From Erythrobacter sp. KY5 (GTDB lineage Bacteria > Pseudomonadota > Alphaproteobacteria > Sphingomonadales > Sphingomonadaceae), in assembly GCF_003264115.1 (NCBI RefSeq), contig NZ_CP021912.1:3207001-3271000 (forward strand): a DNA stretch of 64,000 nucleotides, given 5' to 3'. Of this stretch, positions 35,137 to 44,377 are shown one piece after another. A model generated the notes under the pieces. The model had not been told where the DNA came from, did not search any database, and saw only the letters and a list, made by a program, of their open reading frames with translations. Numbering within the stretch: the first letter of the stretch is position 1; the number at the start of each line of letters is the position of its first letter. The position numbers and the translations under genes are program-made.

Positions 35137-36303
35137 GTGAACGAGCGCCAAATAAGCATTGAGCCCGTCTCCGGCAAGAAAGGGCGTGCGCGTTTCGTCG
35201 ACCTGGGGCGCGATTTTGCCGCAAAAGTGCCCAATTCCGTGCCTCAGTTGCGCAGCGAGCAGCTTGAACTGGTCAATCCGGACAAGAACCCGTTCTTCGG
35301 CCATGCCCGCGCGCAGCTGTTCATCGCGCATCGCGCCGGGCGTCCGGTGGGGCGCATTTCAGCCCATATCGACGAACTGGCCCTGCAGATGCCGCCCGAG
35401 CAGGGCTTTGGTCCCGGAACCGGCATGTTCGGCTATTTCGATGCCGAGGATGAGGACGTCGCGAAAGAGTTGTTGCGCACCGCGCAGGATTGGCTTGCGA
35501 AGGAGGGGATGACCAAGGCGGTCGGCCCCATATCTATGTCGATCTGGGAAGAGCCCGGCCTGCTGGTTCGCGGCCAGGATCACGCTCCGGTCATCATGAT
35601 GGGCCACCACCCGGCGCAATATGCGGGCTGGATCGAGAATGCCGGTTTCACCCGCGCCAAGACGCTCTACACTTACGATCTGGATGTCAGCCACGATTTC
35701 CCGCCACTGATCCAGCGCATCGTCAAATCGGGCGAACGCAATTCCAAAATCACGGTCCGGCAGGTGCGCAAGGACGACTGGGACGAGGAAGTCGACAAGA
35801 TCCTGGGTATCCTCAACGATGCGTGGTCGGACAATTGGGGCTTCGTTCCGCTGACGCCCGAAGAGATCGACCACACCGGCGTCAAACTTCGCCCGATCAT
35901 CCACGAAGAACTGAACATGATTGCCGAAATCGATGGGCGCCCGGTGGCTTTCATGCTGACTTTTCCCGACGTGAACAACGTGCTTGCGCGCACCAAGGGC
36001 AAGCTGTTTCCCTTTGGCTGGTTTCATATGCTCAGGTGGCTTCGAAACCCGACCGGGTCTGACATGCGGGTGCCGCTGATGGGTGTGCTTAGAGAGTTTC
36101 AGAACTCGCGGCTCGCCAGCCAGCTGGCTTTCATGATGATCGACTCTATCCGCCAGAACGCATCGCAACGCTTCAACTCGCAGCGCGCGGAGATCGGCTG
36201 GATCCTGGACGACAATCAGGGAATGGTCGCGATCGCCGACGCGATAAACAGCTCTATCAATCGCGAATACGCGATCTATCACAAGCCGCTTTCGGCGGGC
36301 TGA
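35137..36303 (+). CDS. GNAT-like N-acetyltransferase (uncharacterised)
   Basis: A 388-residue soluble protein of a family common in proteobacteria and usually labelled N-acetyltransferase. Recognisable segments are FFGHARAQLFIAHRAGRPVGRISAHID in the N-terminal half and EELNMIAEIDGRPVAFMLTFPDVN in the C-terminal half, suggesting two tandem GNAT-like folds. The classic Q/RxxGxG loop is not obvious, so catalysis is uncertain. The start is GTG with GAGG ten bases upstream. It stands alone between the desaturase and the stress cascade. Confidence 0.65.
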   Translation: MNERQISIEPVSGKKGRARFVDLGRDFAAKVPNSVPQLRSEQLELVNPDKNPFFGHARAQLFIAHRAGRPVGRISAHIDELALQMPPEQGFGPGTGMFGYFDAEDEDVAKELLRTAQDWLAKEGMTKAVGPISMSIWEEPGLLVRGQDHAPVIMMGHHPAQYAGWIENAGFTRAKTLYTYDLDVSHDFPPLIQRIVKSGERNSKITVRQVRKDDWDEEVDKILGILNDAWSDNWGFVPLTPEEIDHTGVKLRPIIHEELNMIAEIDGRPVAFMLTFPDVNNVLARTKGKLFPFGWFHMLRWLRNPTGSDMRVPLMGVLREFQNSRLASQLAFMMIDSIRQNASQRFNSQRAEIGWILDDNQGMVAIADAINSSINREYAIYHKPLSAG

Positions 36304-36330
36304 GCGCAGTTTTTCGAGATGGAAAGATTA

Positions 36331-36361
36331 AAGGCCTCCACTTACGGGAAGTGGAGGCCTT
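36331..36361. terminator. Strong hairpin between the acetyltransferase gene and phyR
   Basis: A perfect 12-bp stem (AAGGCCTCCACT with AGTGGAGGCCTT) closes a 7-base loop, 27 bases after the acetyltransferase stop. Neither side has a clean T run; the minus side reads TTTAATCTTT. It is probably a transcription stop or an mRNA 3'-end stabiliser, but termination is not certain. Confidence 0.55.
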
Positions 36362-36584
36362 CGGGATCGTATCACGGCCGCTCGGACGGGAGAAGAATCG
36401 GCAGTGACAGCGAATAAATGATCGCGTGCGAATTCGGTTCCCAAACAATTTGCGAAAATTGTATACCAAAGCCTTGTAGGGGGTTGCTGTGCGGCATTCC
36501 GGTAAAGCGGTTGCAGCCAATCCAGTAGCCGTCTAGGCCGCTAAGTCATTGAAACAGAACCGAGTGGCGAACGGAGTGCCAGTC

Positions 36585-37382
36585 ATGAGTTTAAGCCAGA
36601 AGATCGCATCGCATTTGCCATACCTCAGACGGTATGCACGCGCACTTACTGGCTCGCAGTCGGTTGGCGATGCAATGGTGCGCAAAACGCTTGAGGTCGC
36701 TTTGGCAGACGAAGCGCTGAGGCAGTCGCTCGATGGCGGCAGGGTGCCGCTTTATCGGCTTTTCCTTCAAGTACTTGCGCAAGAGAAAACCGATCCCGCG
36801 ACCGGGGCGGCCGACACGACCAGGCGCGAAGCCGCGGCGCAAGACCGGCTCGGCGCGATTACGCCTGCAAGCCGCAAGGCGCTGCTGCTGAGCACGGTTG
36901 AGGAGTTCTCCCTCGCAGAAGCTGCGCAGGTGATGGGGCTTGAACTTGGCGAGATCGAATCGCTGGTCGCGAACGCAATCGAGGAACTCAACGGCGAGCA
37001 ATTGGCGCAGGTCATGATCATCGAAGACGAGCCGATGATCATGGTCCAGCTCGAAGATCTGGTGCTCTCCATGGGTCACCACGTCTGCGGCAGGGCAACC
37101 ACCCACAGCGAAGCCGTCCGTGCCGTGCAAACTCACCAGCCCGACCTGGTGCTGGCCGATATCCAGCTTGCCGATGGATCATCCGGCGTCGAAGCGGTGG
37201 CGGAGATACTCACCCAGATCGACGTGCCGGTCATATTCATCACCGGCTTCCCCGAACGGCTGCTTACCGGAGAGACGACCGAGCCGACCTATCTGGTGAC
37301 GAAACCTTTCCGCGAAGAAACCGTGAAGGCGACCATCAGTCAGGCTCTTTTCTTCGCTGCGCCAAGGCACAAGGCGGCTTAG
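36585..37382 (+). CDS. phyR: PhyR general stress response regulator
   Basis: A 265-residue protein in the PhyR arrangement. The N-terminal ~130 residues mimic an ECF sigma factor (LPYLRRYARALTGSQSVGDAM; LSTVEEFSLAEAAQVMGLELGEIESLV). The C-terminal receiver has the acidic pocket IEDEP, the phospho-acceptor Asp in LVLADIQLADGSSG, FITGFPERLL and the conserved lysine in VTKPF. When phosphorylated, PhyR binds the anti-sigma NepR and frees EcfG. The start at 36585 (MSLSQKIASHL) fits the family; an upstream in-frame ATG would add 12 residues. nepR and ecfG follow. No partner histidine kinase lies nearby. Confidence 0.92.
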   Translation: MSLSQKIASHLPYLRRYARALTGSQSVGDAMVRKTLEVALADEALRQSLDGGRVPLYRLFLQVLAQEKTDPATGAADTTRREAAAQDRLGAITPASRKALLLSTVEEFSLAEAAQVMGLELGEIESLVANAIEELNGEQLAQVMIIEDEPMIMVQLEDLVLSMGHHVCGRATTHSEAVRAVQTHQPDLVLADIQLADGSSGVEAVAEILTQIDVPVIFITGFPERLLTGETTEPTYLVTKPFREETVKATISQALFFAAPRHKAA

Positions 37383-37467
37383 CCCTTGTCGCTCAACACG
37401 GACGAAGATAGCTGAGATTTGGCATAGAGCCTCAGGCATTGTAAGACGAACCGGCACAGAACACAGC

Positions 37468-37701
37468 ATGGCAACCGAGAAAAAACCTGAAACGGACCGT
37501 TCGCCTGACAAGGGCGACGAGGCCAACGACAAGGAAACCGAAGCACCAGCCTGGGCAGACGGGCTGAAGGAGCTTTACGATTCGGTGGTCGACGAACCCT
37601 TGCCAGATTCGTTTCTCGACCTGCTCGAACAGTTCGACAAAACTCCCGGCGAGACCGCCGACGACGAAGGCAGCGCTGATACTGCGGACAAGTCGAACTG
37701 A
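37468..37701 (+). CDS. nepR: NepR anti-sigma factor
   Basis: A 77-residue acidic protein with the NepR core: WADGLKELYDSVVDEPLPDSFLDLLEQFD, forming two amphipathic helices. NepR sequesters EcfG until phosphorylated PhyR displaces it. It lies 85 bases after phyR, and its TGA overlaps the ecfG ATG (TGATG), coupling anti-sigma and sigma synthesis. Confidence 0.9.
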   Translation: MATEKKPETDRSPDKGDEANDKETEAPAWADGLKELYDSVVDEPLPDSFLDLLEQFDKTPGETADDEGSADTADKSN

Positions 37702-38324
37702 TGGGCGATGCCGAAAAACCGCCTTTGAGAACCGCAACTGAGCGGGCGCAGTTCAAGCGCGACCTTACCGAAGTGGTCCCGCATCTGCGCGCATTTGCAC
37801 GTGGCCTTTGCGGCCATCCCGATCTTGCCGACGATCTCGTGCAGGAGACGCTGCTGAAATCATGGGCGGCGCAGGACCGGTTTCAGCCGGGCACGTCGAT
37901 CCGCGCGTGGACCTTCGTGATCCTGCGAAACGCCTACCTCACCGAAATGCGCAGAAACCGGTTTCGCGGCGACTATGACGAGACGACGGCAGAACGCATC
38001 CTGACCGCGCCCGCCGACCAAGAAGAACCGATCCACCTGTCCGACCTGCATCGCGGGCTTCAGGCGTTGCCCCCAGAACGGCGCGAGGCGCTGTTGCTGG
38101 TGGGAGCCGGCGGCTTTTCCTATGAAGAAGCGGCGCAGATCTGCGGCTGCGCTCTTGGCACGATCAAGAGCCGCGTCGGACGTGCGCGTTCTGCGCTCAA
38201 CGATATGCTCAGCAAGGGCAACCTGCCCGACGAGAACCGCGGCACGGACAGCGCTCATCGCTCGATCCTTGACGAACTGGACCGCGTTGTCGGCGGGATT
38301 TCGAGCTCTTCGCCATCTGAATAA
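37701..38324 (+). CDS. ecfG: EcfG-type ECF sigma factor, general stress response
   Basis: A 207-residue ECF sigma factor. Region 2 is near residues 22-90 (GHPDLADDLVQETLLKSWAAQDRF; RAWTFVILRNAYLTEMRRNRF) and region 4 near 115-170 (LPPERREALLLVGAGGFSYEEAAQICGCALGTIKSRVGRAR). Gene order phyR-nepR-ecfG makes it the general stress sigma factor of alphaproteobacteria. I found no clear GGAAC-N16/17-CGTT promoter immediately upstream of nepR. Confidence 0.9.
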   Translation: MGDAEKPPLRTATERAQFKRDLTEVVPHLRAFARGLCGHPDLADDLVQETLLKSWAAQDRFQPGTSIRAWTFVILRNAYLTEMRRNRFRGDYDETTAERILTAPADQEEPIHLSDLHRGLQALPPERREALLLVGAGGFSYEEAAQICGCALGTIKSRVGRARSALNDMLSKGNLPDENRGTDSAHRSILDELDRVVGGISSSSPSE

Positions 38325-38414
38325 GTGGCATTGGCGATCGGGCCACAGCCGTAAGTGCTTGCGCGTGCTGGGCGCACTGCCATACAGTCCTGCCCTAACG
38401 CCAGGGGGGCTTGA

Positions 38415-39578
38415 ATGGATAGCGAGGGAACTGACAACACCGCCGTGTCGGATGACGCCTCCGCCGCTCGCCCGCGCTCGGTCGAGGAATTGCGGCTCCT
38501 GTCGGCGCTGGTTCTGATCCTTGGCTTTGGCGCTTTCCTCGCGCTTCCCTTCATACTTTCGCACATGTCGTTGGTGTTCCTGCCCATCGTCGCAGCGCTC
38601 GTCCTGACCATTCTGCTGTCGCCTCTGGCCGACTGGATGGTGCGTTCGGGCGTTCCCAACGCGATGGCGTCTCTGGGCGCGTTACTCGCCTTCTTGGGAG
38701 TGCTGGTGGCCGCGCTTGCGCTGATCCTGCAACCGGCGGCTGCTCTCTTCGACCGAATGCCGGAAATCATCGCACGGGTGAGCGAACGTTTCGCCGAACT
38801 TCAGGCGGAGTTCGCATGGGTATCAGGCATCGACGAACAGATGTCCGGAGCCATGGGCGAAGGCGATACCCGCGAAGTCGTGATCGCGGCGCCCAGCATG
38901 CTTGAGGAAATCGCGTTCGCAACGCCGAGCGTGGTCGTGCAAATGCTTATCATGTTCCTCATGGCGTTCTTCATGATCGAAGCGCGAGGCCGGATGCGGC
39001 GCAGCCTTCTGTTCGACCGGGCAAGCTTCGGGTCGAGCGTGCGCGCCGCGCGCGCCATTCGCGAAGTTCAGGACCGGGTGGCGGCCTACATCATCACGGT
39101 GAGCATGATTAATGCAGGGCTTGGCGTGACGGTTGGCCTTGCCGCCTGGGCGTGGGGCCTTGATGCGCCGATCATGTGGGGCGGCCTCGCCATGATCCTC
39201 AACTTCATCCCCTATATCGGCCCGCTCGCGCTGATGGCCCTGCTCGCGGTGTTTGGCCTCGGCACGGCGGACACGATCTGGCTCGGTCTTGTCCCGGCGC
39301 TATCCTACATGGTGTTGAACGCGATTGAGGGGAACGCGGTCACGCCGTCTATTCTGGGCGCGCGTTTTACGATGAGCCCGGTGATGATCCTGATCGCCCT
39401 GTCCTATTTCACGTGGATCTGGGGCGCAATCGGTGCGCTGTTGTCGGTACCGATCCTGCTGACGCTGACCGGGCTATTCGACCATATCGGCAAGCCGAAC
39501 GTGATCGGATTCCTGTTCGGCGAACCCCTGTTCACGGGCGAGGAGCCCGAAGCGCCGCTTCCCGAAGGGCTCGGCTGA
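38415..39578 (+). CDS. AI-2E/PerM family transporter
   Basis: A 387-residue membrane protein with about eight helices in the AI-2E transporter (PerM, formerly UPF0118) arrangement. The N terminus has paired helices (LLSALVLILGFGAFLALPFILS, then LPIVAALVLTILLSPLADWMV). The C-terminal half carries MILNFIPYIGPLALM and FTMSPVMILIALSYFTWIWG. Members export small molecules or ions; the substrate here is unknown. Its stop abuts the convergent symporter stop with no bases between them. Confidence 0.82.
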   Translation: MDSEGTDNTAVSDDASAARPRSVEELRLLSALVLILGFGAFLALPFILSHMSLVFLPIVAALVLTILLSPLADWMVRSGVPNAMASLGALLAFLGVLVAALALILQPAAALFDRMPEIIARVSERFAELQAEFAWVSGIDEQMSGAMGEGDTREVVIAAPSMLEEIAFATPSVVVQMLIMFLMAFFMIEARGRMRRSLLFDRASFGSSVRAARAIREVQDRVAAYIITVSMINAGLGVTVGLAAWAWGLDAPIMWGGLAMILNFIPYIGPLALMALLAVFGLGTADTIWLGLVPALSYMVLNAIEGNAVTPSILGARFTMSPVMILIALSYFTWIWGAIGALLSVPILLTLTGLFDHIGKPNVIGFLFGEPLFTGEEPEAPLPEGLG

Positions 39579-40865
39579 CTATTGCCGCGAGCGGTCGACC
39601 GCGCTCACAACCGCAACGTTCATCGTCACATTGGCGAGCGTGCGCATGATATCGGGCAGCATCTCGACCGCGACCAGCAGCGCCAGCGGTTCAATCGGCA
39701 CACCCATGGCAAGCGCGATCGGGCCGATTGAAACGACAAAGCTGATGGAGCCGGGAAGGCTCACCGACCCGACCGAAATGATCACGGCCACCGCGATCCC
39801 GGCAAGCATTAGCGGCCAGGCGACCTCGATCCCCGCAAGCTGCGCAACGTAAAGCGCAACGGCAAGGTTCATCGCCACGCTGGTTGCGCGAAAGACCGCA
39901 ACGGCAAGCGGCAGGACGAACTCCGATGTCGCCTCGCGCAGGCCCAGCCTTCCAGCGCTGTCGAGCATCGCAGGAAGGCTGGCGAGCGAGCTTTGGGTCG
40001 ACACCGCGACCGCCTGTGCCGGGATCAGGGCCTTGGCAAAACGCACCGGGCCGATACCGCCAAGCACAGCCGCGACAACATAAGCGAGCACGAGGATGAA
40101 AGCCCCCATGCCGGCGACGACCAGAATGTAATGCGCAAGCGCGGCAAAGGCCCCGCCCCCGCTTTTCAGCCCGACCCCGAAGGCGAGCGCCAGAACCCCG
40201 GCGGGCGCTGCCCACAGCACCCAGCCGATCACGACCAGCATGGCGTTGGCGATGGCATGAAAAAAGCCGAGCAGCCGCTCGCCCTGTTCATCCGGCAAGC
40301 GAGAAATCGCGAGCGCGAACAGCGCGAAGAACACCGTCAGCGGGAGCATTGAAGTCTCCGCCGCTGCGGCGATCACGTTAGGCGAAACCAGCGAGGCGAC
40401 GAAGTCCAGAATGTCGGGCACTTGCTGCTCGCCCACGGGCACCTCGGCGAGGAAGGCGCTTGCCCCGTCAGGGATCGGCACGGCGGATAGCAGCGGCGGC
40501 AGCACGCTCGCCGTGAACAACCCTCCCACGACCGACACACCCAGCACCAATGCGATGAAATAGCGGGCAGCCGCGCCTGCCCGCGCCGCCCGGCTCATCT
40601 GCGTGATGCCAAGCACCAGCAGCGAAGCGACCAGCGGGATGATGGTCATCTGAAGCGCGCGCAGCCAGAGCGTCCCGACGAGCGCGGCGCTATCGAGAAA
40701 CCAGTCGGGCAGCGCCGCTCCGGCGAGAAGGACGCCGGCGCCAAGACCGGCAATCAGCGCAATGAAGGTTGCGACGACCGGCAGGCGGATCGTGACAAGC
40801 TCGAAAGGACTACCAGCGTCTTTGCCGATTGCCTCATCACGGGGCGCCTGTGAGGTGCTGTTCAA
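39579..40865 (-). CDS. Dicarboxylate/amino acid:cation symporter (DAACS)
   Basis: A 428-residue transporter of the GltP/DctA family. TIIPLVASLLVLGITQMSRAA, a serine-rich re-entrant loop (STQSSLASLPAML), and the substrate/Na+ segment near VFRATSVAMNLAVALYVAQLAG are visible. Members take up glutamate, aspartate or C4-dicarboxylates with H+ or Na+. Translation should begin at TTG: AAGGAAG lies five bases upstream, and the nearby ATG is out of frame. It diverges from glmM across 136 bases. Confidence 0.83.
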   Translation of the reverse strand: MNSTSQAPRDEAIGKDAGSPFELVTIRLPVVATFIALIAGLGAGVLLAGAALPDWFLDSAALVGTLWLRALQMTIIPLVASLLVLGITQMSRAARAGAAARYFIALVLGVSVVGGLFTASVLPPLLSAVPIPDGASAFLAEVPVGEQQVPDILDFVASLVSPNVIAAAAETSMLPLTVFFALFALAISRLPDEQGERLLGFFHAIANAMLVVIGWVLWAAPAGVLALAFGVGLKSGGGAFAALAHYILVVAGMGAFILVLAYVVAAVLGGIGPVRFAKALIPAQAVAVSTQSSLASLPAMLDSAGRLGLREATSEFVLPLAVAVFRATSVAMNLAVALYVAQLAGIEVAWPLMLAGIAVAVIISVGSVSLPGSISFVVSIGPIALAMGVPIEPLALLVAVEMLPDIMRTLANVTMNVAVVSAVDRSRQ

Positions 40866-41001
40866 TCCATCTTCCTTGCCTCGGCGCGAATGTCGCCGGA
40901 TTGCTCATGCGAGGCGAGGAGCCCCTTCCCTTCGGGCGTTACCTGCGTCATTAGCGCCTGACAATTCCAACACCGACCAGCGATGAGGGCAATTTCACGA
41001 T

Positions 41002-42339
41002 ATGGCGCGAAAGTTTTTCGGTACTGACGGGATCAGGGGCCGCACCAATGCGGGCGTGATGACAGCGGCGACGGCGATGAAGGTCGGTCAGGCAGCTGGT
41101 CATTACTTCGTGCGGGGCGGGCACCGGCACAGGGTGGTGATCGGCAAAGATACGCGCCTTTCGGGCTATATGATGGAAAGCGCGCTGGTCGCAGGCTTTA
41201 CCAGCGTCGGCATGGACGTGATCATGACCGGCCCCCTTCCCACTCCAGCCATTGCCATGCTGACCCGAGAAATGCGCGCGGATCTGGGCGTGATGATCTC
41301 GGCGAGCCACAATCTGTTCCCGGACAACGGGATCAAACTGTTCGGCCCCGATGGCTTTAAACTGTCGGACGAAGCCGAGGCCGAGATCGAGGCGCTGCTC
41401 GATCAACAGCCGCAGCTGGTGGAGGCCGAAAAGATCGGTCGCGCACGCCGGATCGAGGATGCACGCGGGCGGTATATCCACGCGATCAAGGGCTCGATCG
41501 GTAATGACGTGCGTTTCGACGGCCTCAAGGTCGTGGTCGATTGCGCGCACGGGGCGGCGTATCAGGTGGCCCCCAGCGCGATCTGGGAACTTGGCGCAGA
41601 GGTCGTGACGCTTGGCGTCGAACCCAATGGCGTCAATATCAATGACGGTGTCGGCTCGACCGCCATCGAAGCGGTGCAGGCCAAGGTCGTCGAAGAAGGC
41701 GCGGATATCGGCATCGCGCTCGATGGTGATGCTGACCGGCTTATCGTTGTCGATGAAAAGGGCCAGAAAGTGGACGGCGACCAGATCATGGCCGCCATCG
41801 CCACCCGAATGCACGAAAAGGGCGCGTTGACCGGAGGAGGCGTGGTCGCGACCGTCATGTCGAACCTCGGCCTTGAACGCTATCTGGCCGGGCTCGGCCT
41901 GACGCTGGAGCGCACCAAGGTTGGCGACCGCTACGTGCTGGAACGGATGAAAGAAGGCGGATTCAATGTCGGCGGCGAGCAGTCGGGGCACATGATCCTG
42001 CTCGACCATGCGACGACCGGCGACGGCACTGTCGCGGCGCTGCGCGTCATCGCGAGCCTCGTGCGTTCGGGCAGACCGGCAAGCGAGATTCTGCACAAAT
42101 TCGACCCCGTGCCGCAGCTTTTGAAGAATGTCCGCTACAATAGCGGCGCTCCGCTTGAGAACGAAACCGTGAAGTCGGTGATCGCCGAAGTCGAGGGCGA
42201 GCTTGAAGGCAAGGGTCGCCTCGTCATTCGTCGATCAGGGACCGAACCCGTCATTCGCGTCATGGCCGAAGGGGACGATTCCTCGCAGGTCGAAAACGTC
42301 GTCGATCGGGTGTGCGACGCGGTGCGCGCAGCGGCTTGA
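41002..42339 (+). CDS. glmM: Phosphoglucosamine mutase
   Basis: A 445-residue alpha-D-phosphohexomutase: N-terminal [12 protein letters not shown], phosphoserine loop [14 protein letters not shown] near residue 100, metal-binding [11 protein letters not shown] near 245, sugar-binding [10 protein letters not shown] near 325, and phosphate-binding [12 protein letters not shown] near the C terminus. It converts glucosamine-6-phosphate to glucosamine-1-phosphate for peptidoglycan and LPS. All motifs are intact. thiD starts two bases after its stop. Confidence 0.96.
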   Translation: MARKFFGTDGIRGRTNAGVMTAATAMKVGQAAGHYFVRGGHRHRVVIGKDTRLSGYMMESALVAGFTSVGMDVIMTGPLPTPAIAMLTREMRADLGVMISASHNLFPDNGIKLFGPDGFKLSDEAEAEIEALLDQQPQLVEAEKIGRARRIEDARGRYIHAIKGSIGNDVRFDGLKVVVDCAHGAAYQVAPSAIWELGAEVVTLGVEPNGVNINDGVGSTAIEAVQAKVVEEGADIGIALDGDADRLIVVDEKGQKVDGDQIMAAIATRMHEKGALTGGGVVATVMSNLGLERYLAGLGLTLERTKVGDRYVLERMKEGGFNVGGEQSGHMILLDHATTGDGTVAALRVIASLVRSGRPASEILHKFDPVPQLLKNVRYNSGAPLENETVKSVIAEVEGELEGKGRLVIRRSGTEPVIRVMAEGDDSSQVENVVDRVCDAVRAAA

Positions 42340-42341
42340 CG

Positions 42342-43157
42342 ATGGCGAAGAAACCGCCACGCATCCTGTCGATTGCCGGTTCGGACTCCTCCGGTGGAGC
42401 GGGGATACAGGCCGACATCAAGACCATTGCGATGCTCGGCGGCTATGCGATGACAGCGATCACCTCGGTCACCGCACAGAACAGCGTCGGGGTGCAGGCG
42501 ATAGCGCCCATGTCCGGCAGCGTGGTCGCACAGCAGATCGCGTCCTGCATCGACGATATCGGGGTCGATGCGATCAAGATCGGAATGCTGCACGATGCCG
42601 AGATTATCGCAGCGGTGGCCGAGGCACTTGAAGATGTGTCGGTCCCGATCGTGCTCGATCCGGTGATGATCTCTACCAGCGGATCCGCGCTGATCGATCC
42701 CAAGGCGATTGCGGCGCTGCGCGACATGCTCTTCCCGCGAGCTGCGTTGATCACGCCGAACGTGCCGGAGCTTTCGCACCTGCTCGAACGCAGCCTTGGC
42801 ACCTCGCTCGAAATGGCTGAGGGCGCGGAGGAACTTGCGAACAAATGCGGAGCGGCAGTGCTTGCCAAGGGCGGGCACACCGAAGATGCGCGGATCGTCG
42901 ACGTCCTCTACGCGCCCGACAGCGCGTTGGGAGCGCGCGCGGTGCAATTCGAGCATGCTCGGATCGATACGCCGCATACCCATGGCACCGGATGCACCCT
43001 CTCATCGGCTATCGCGACGCTTCTGGGCCACGGCCAACCGCTCGAACATGCGGTGAGGCTGGCGCGCAATTTCGTACTGCGCGCGATAGAGGAAGCGCCC
43101 GGCTTTGGCGCGGGCAACGGCCCGCTGGGCCATCACGCCGTGCGGAGCCTGAACTGA
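42342..43157 (+). CDS. thiD: Hydroxymethylpyrimidine/phosphomethylpyrimidine kinase ThiD
   Basis: A 271-residue ribokinase-fold enzyme: SIAGSDSSGGAGIQADIKT at the N terminus, VLDPVMISTSG in the middle and HTHGTGCTLSSAIA with the catalytic base region near residue 210. It phosphorylates HMP and HMP-P in thiamine synthesis. ATG at 42342 is chosen; an earlier in-frame ATG lies inside glmM. No TPP riboswitch was seen, and no other thi gene is in the window. Confidence 0.93.
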   Translation: MAKKPPRILSIAGSDSSGGAGIQADIKTIAMLGGYAMTAITSVTAQNSVGVQAIAPMSGSVVAQQIASCIDDIGVDAIKIGMLHDAEIIAAVAEALEDVSVPIVLDPVMISTSGSALIDPKAIAALRDMLFPRAALITPNVPELSHLLERSLGTSLEMAEGAEELANKCGAAVLAKGGHTEDARIVDVLYAPDSALGARAVQFEHARIDTPHTHGTGCTLSSAIATLLGHGQPLEHAVRLARNFVLRAIEEAPGFGAGNGPLGHHAVRSLN

Positions 43158-43172
43158 GGCGCAGCGACGCGC

Positions 43173-44045
43173 TTAGGCTTCGAGCTCGTAGAACTTCGCG
43201 ATGTGCGCCCACGCTTCGTCGGCGGTTTCGCACCAGTGGAACAGGTCAAGGTCGCTCTTCGCAATCGTGCCCTCTTCCGCGATCGCTTCGAAATTGACGA
43301 CGCGGTTCCAGAAGTCCTTGCCAAACAGCATGATCGGAACAGGCTTCATCTTGCCGGTCTGGATCAGGGTGAGCAGTTCGAAGAATTCATCGAACGTCCC
43401 GAACCCGCCCGGAAAAACCGCGACAGCCCGTGCGCGCAGGAGGAAGTGCATCTTGCGCAGCGCGAAGTAGTGGAAGTTGAGCGAAAGGTACGGCGTCACA
43501 TAGCTGTTGGGCGCCTGTTCGTGCGGCAATACGATATTGAGGCCAATGCTCTCTCCGCCCGCATCGCTCGCCCCGCGATTGCCCGCCTCCATGATCGAAG
43601 GCCCGCCGCCAGTGGTGACGACGAACTGGCGCTTGCCATCTTCGATGATCGCCTTTTCGGAAACCAGCCGGGCAAGCTTGTAGGCCTCGTGATAATACTT
43701 GGCCTTGTCGGCGAGGCTTTGGGCGACTTTCTGATCGTATTCAGTGCCGTTCTGGGCTGCCTCGATCTTCGCCTGCGCCTCTTCGGGTGAAGGGATGCGC
43801 GCCGACCCGTACATCACCATGGTCGAACCCACGCGCGCCTCGTCAAGGAGCATTTCGGGCTTCAACAACTCCAGCTGGAAGCGCACCGGGCGAAGCTCGT
43901 CACGCAGCAGGAAATCATGATCGCGAAACGCGAGCTTGTACGCGGGATGCTCTGTCTGCGGGGTGCGTTCGGGCGATTCGTCGGCGAACCGGCTCTCTTC
44001 ACCGGCGCGATAGAACTTGCGGTCTGTAAGGTCTTTTTCAGTCAT
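43173..44045 (-). CDS. LOG family (TIGR00730-like) Rossmann-fold protein
   Basis: A 290-residue protein with the LOG signature PGGFGTFDEFFELLTLIQ near residues 210-230. Upstream, TTGGGPSIMEAGNRGASDAGGESIGLNIVLPHEQ covers the nucleotide-binding region. Small LOG members cleave nucleoside monophosphates to base and ribose-5-phosphate; this longer group is less studied. The N-terminal ~90 residues are an extension relative to the short form. It converges with thiD and lies just downstream of tRNA-Gln. Confidence 0.82.
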   Translation of the reverse strand: MTEKDLTDRKFYRAGEESRFADESPERTPQTEHPAYKLAFRDHDFLLRDELRPVRFQLELLKPEMLLDEARVGSTMVMYGSARIPSPEEAQAKIEAAQNGTEYDQKVAQSLADKAKYYHEAYKLARLVSEKAIIEDGKRQFVVTTGGGPSIMEAGNRGASDAGGESIGLNIVLPHEQAPNSYVTPYLSLNFHYFALRKMHFLLRARAVAVFPGGFGTFDEFFELLTLIQTGKMKPVPIMLFGKDFWNRVVNFEAIAEEGTIAKSDLDLFHWCETADEAWAHIAKFYELEA

Positions 44046-44128
44046 AGGAGAACGCCCCTAGGCGCGCCGCATGACAGCGGCAAGGCAAATGAATTCGCAG
44101 GTGGCAGCGCTTGGCAGAAGTCGGGAAT

Positions 44129-44202
44129 TGGATGCCCCGTGAGGATTCGAACCTCAATTGACGGAGTCAGAGTCCGTAGTCTTACCATTAGACGACGGGG
44201 CA
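44129..44202 (-). tRNA. tRNA-Gln (anticodon CTG)
   Basis: Cloverleaf on the minus strand: acceptor TGCCCCG pairs with CGGGGCA, D-arm TCGTCTAATGGTAAGACT, anticodon stem ACGGA/TCCGT around loop CTCTGAC (anticodon CTG), T-loop GTTCGAATC, encoded CCA. The length is 74 bases. Confidence 0.94.
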
Positions 44203-44377
44203 CCAGCGCGGTCGGGGCAAGGAATCACTGTCCGCCGTCTCGCGAGAGGGCGCATCTAGTTTTGTGCGAAGCCCGGGTCAAGGGCGACTTGCTTGCTCTT
44301 GCGCAGAGCTTGGGTTAGCTTTGCAGTCAGGTGCTGGCGCAAAGTGTTCGCGTCAGTGATGAAGAAAGATCAGGTTT

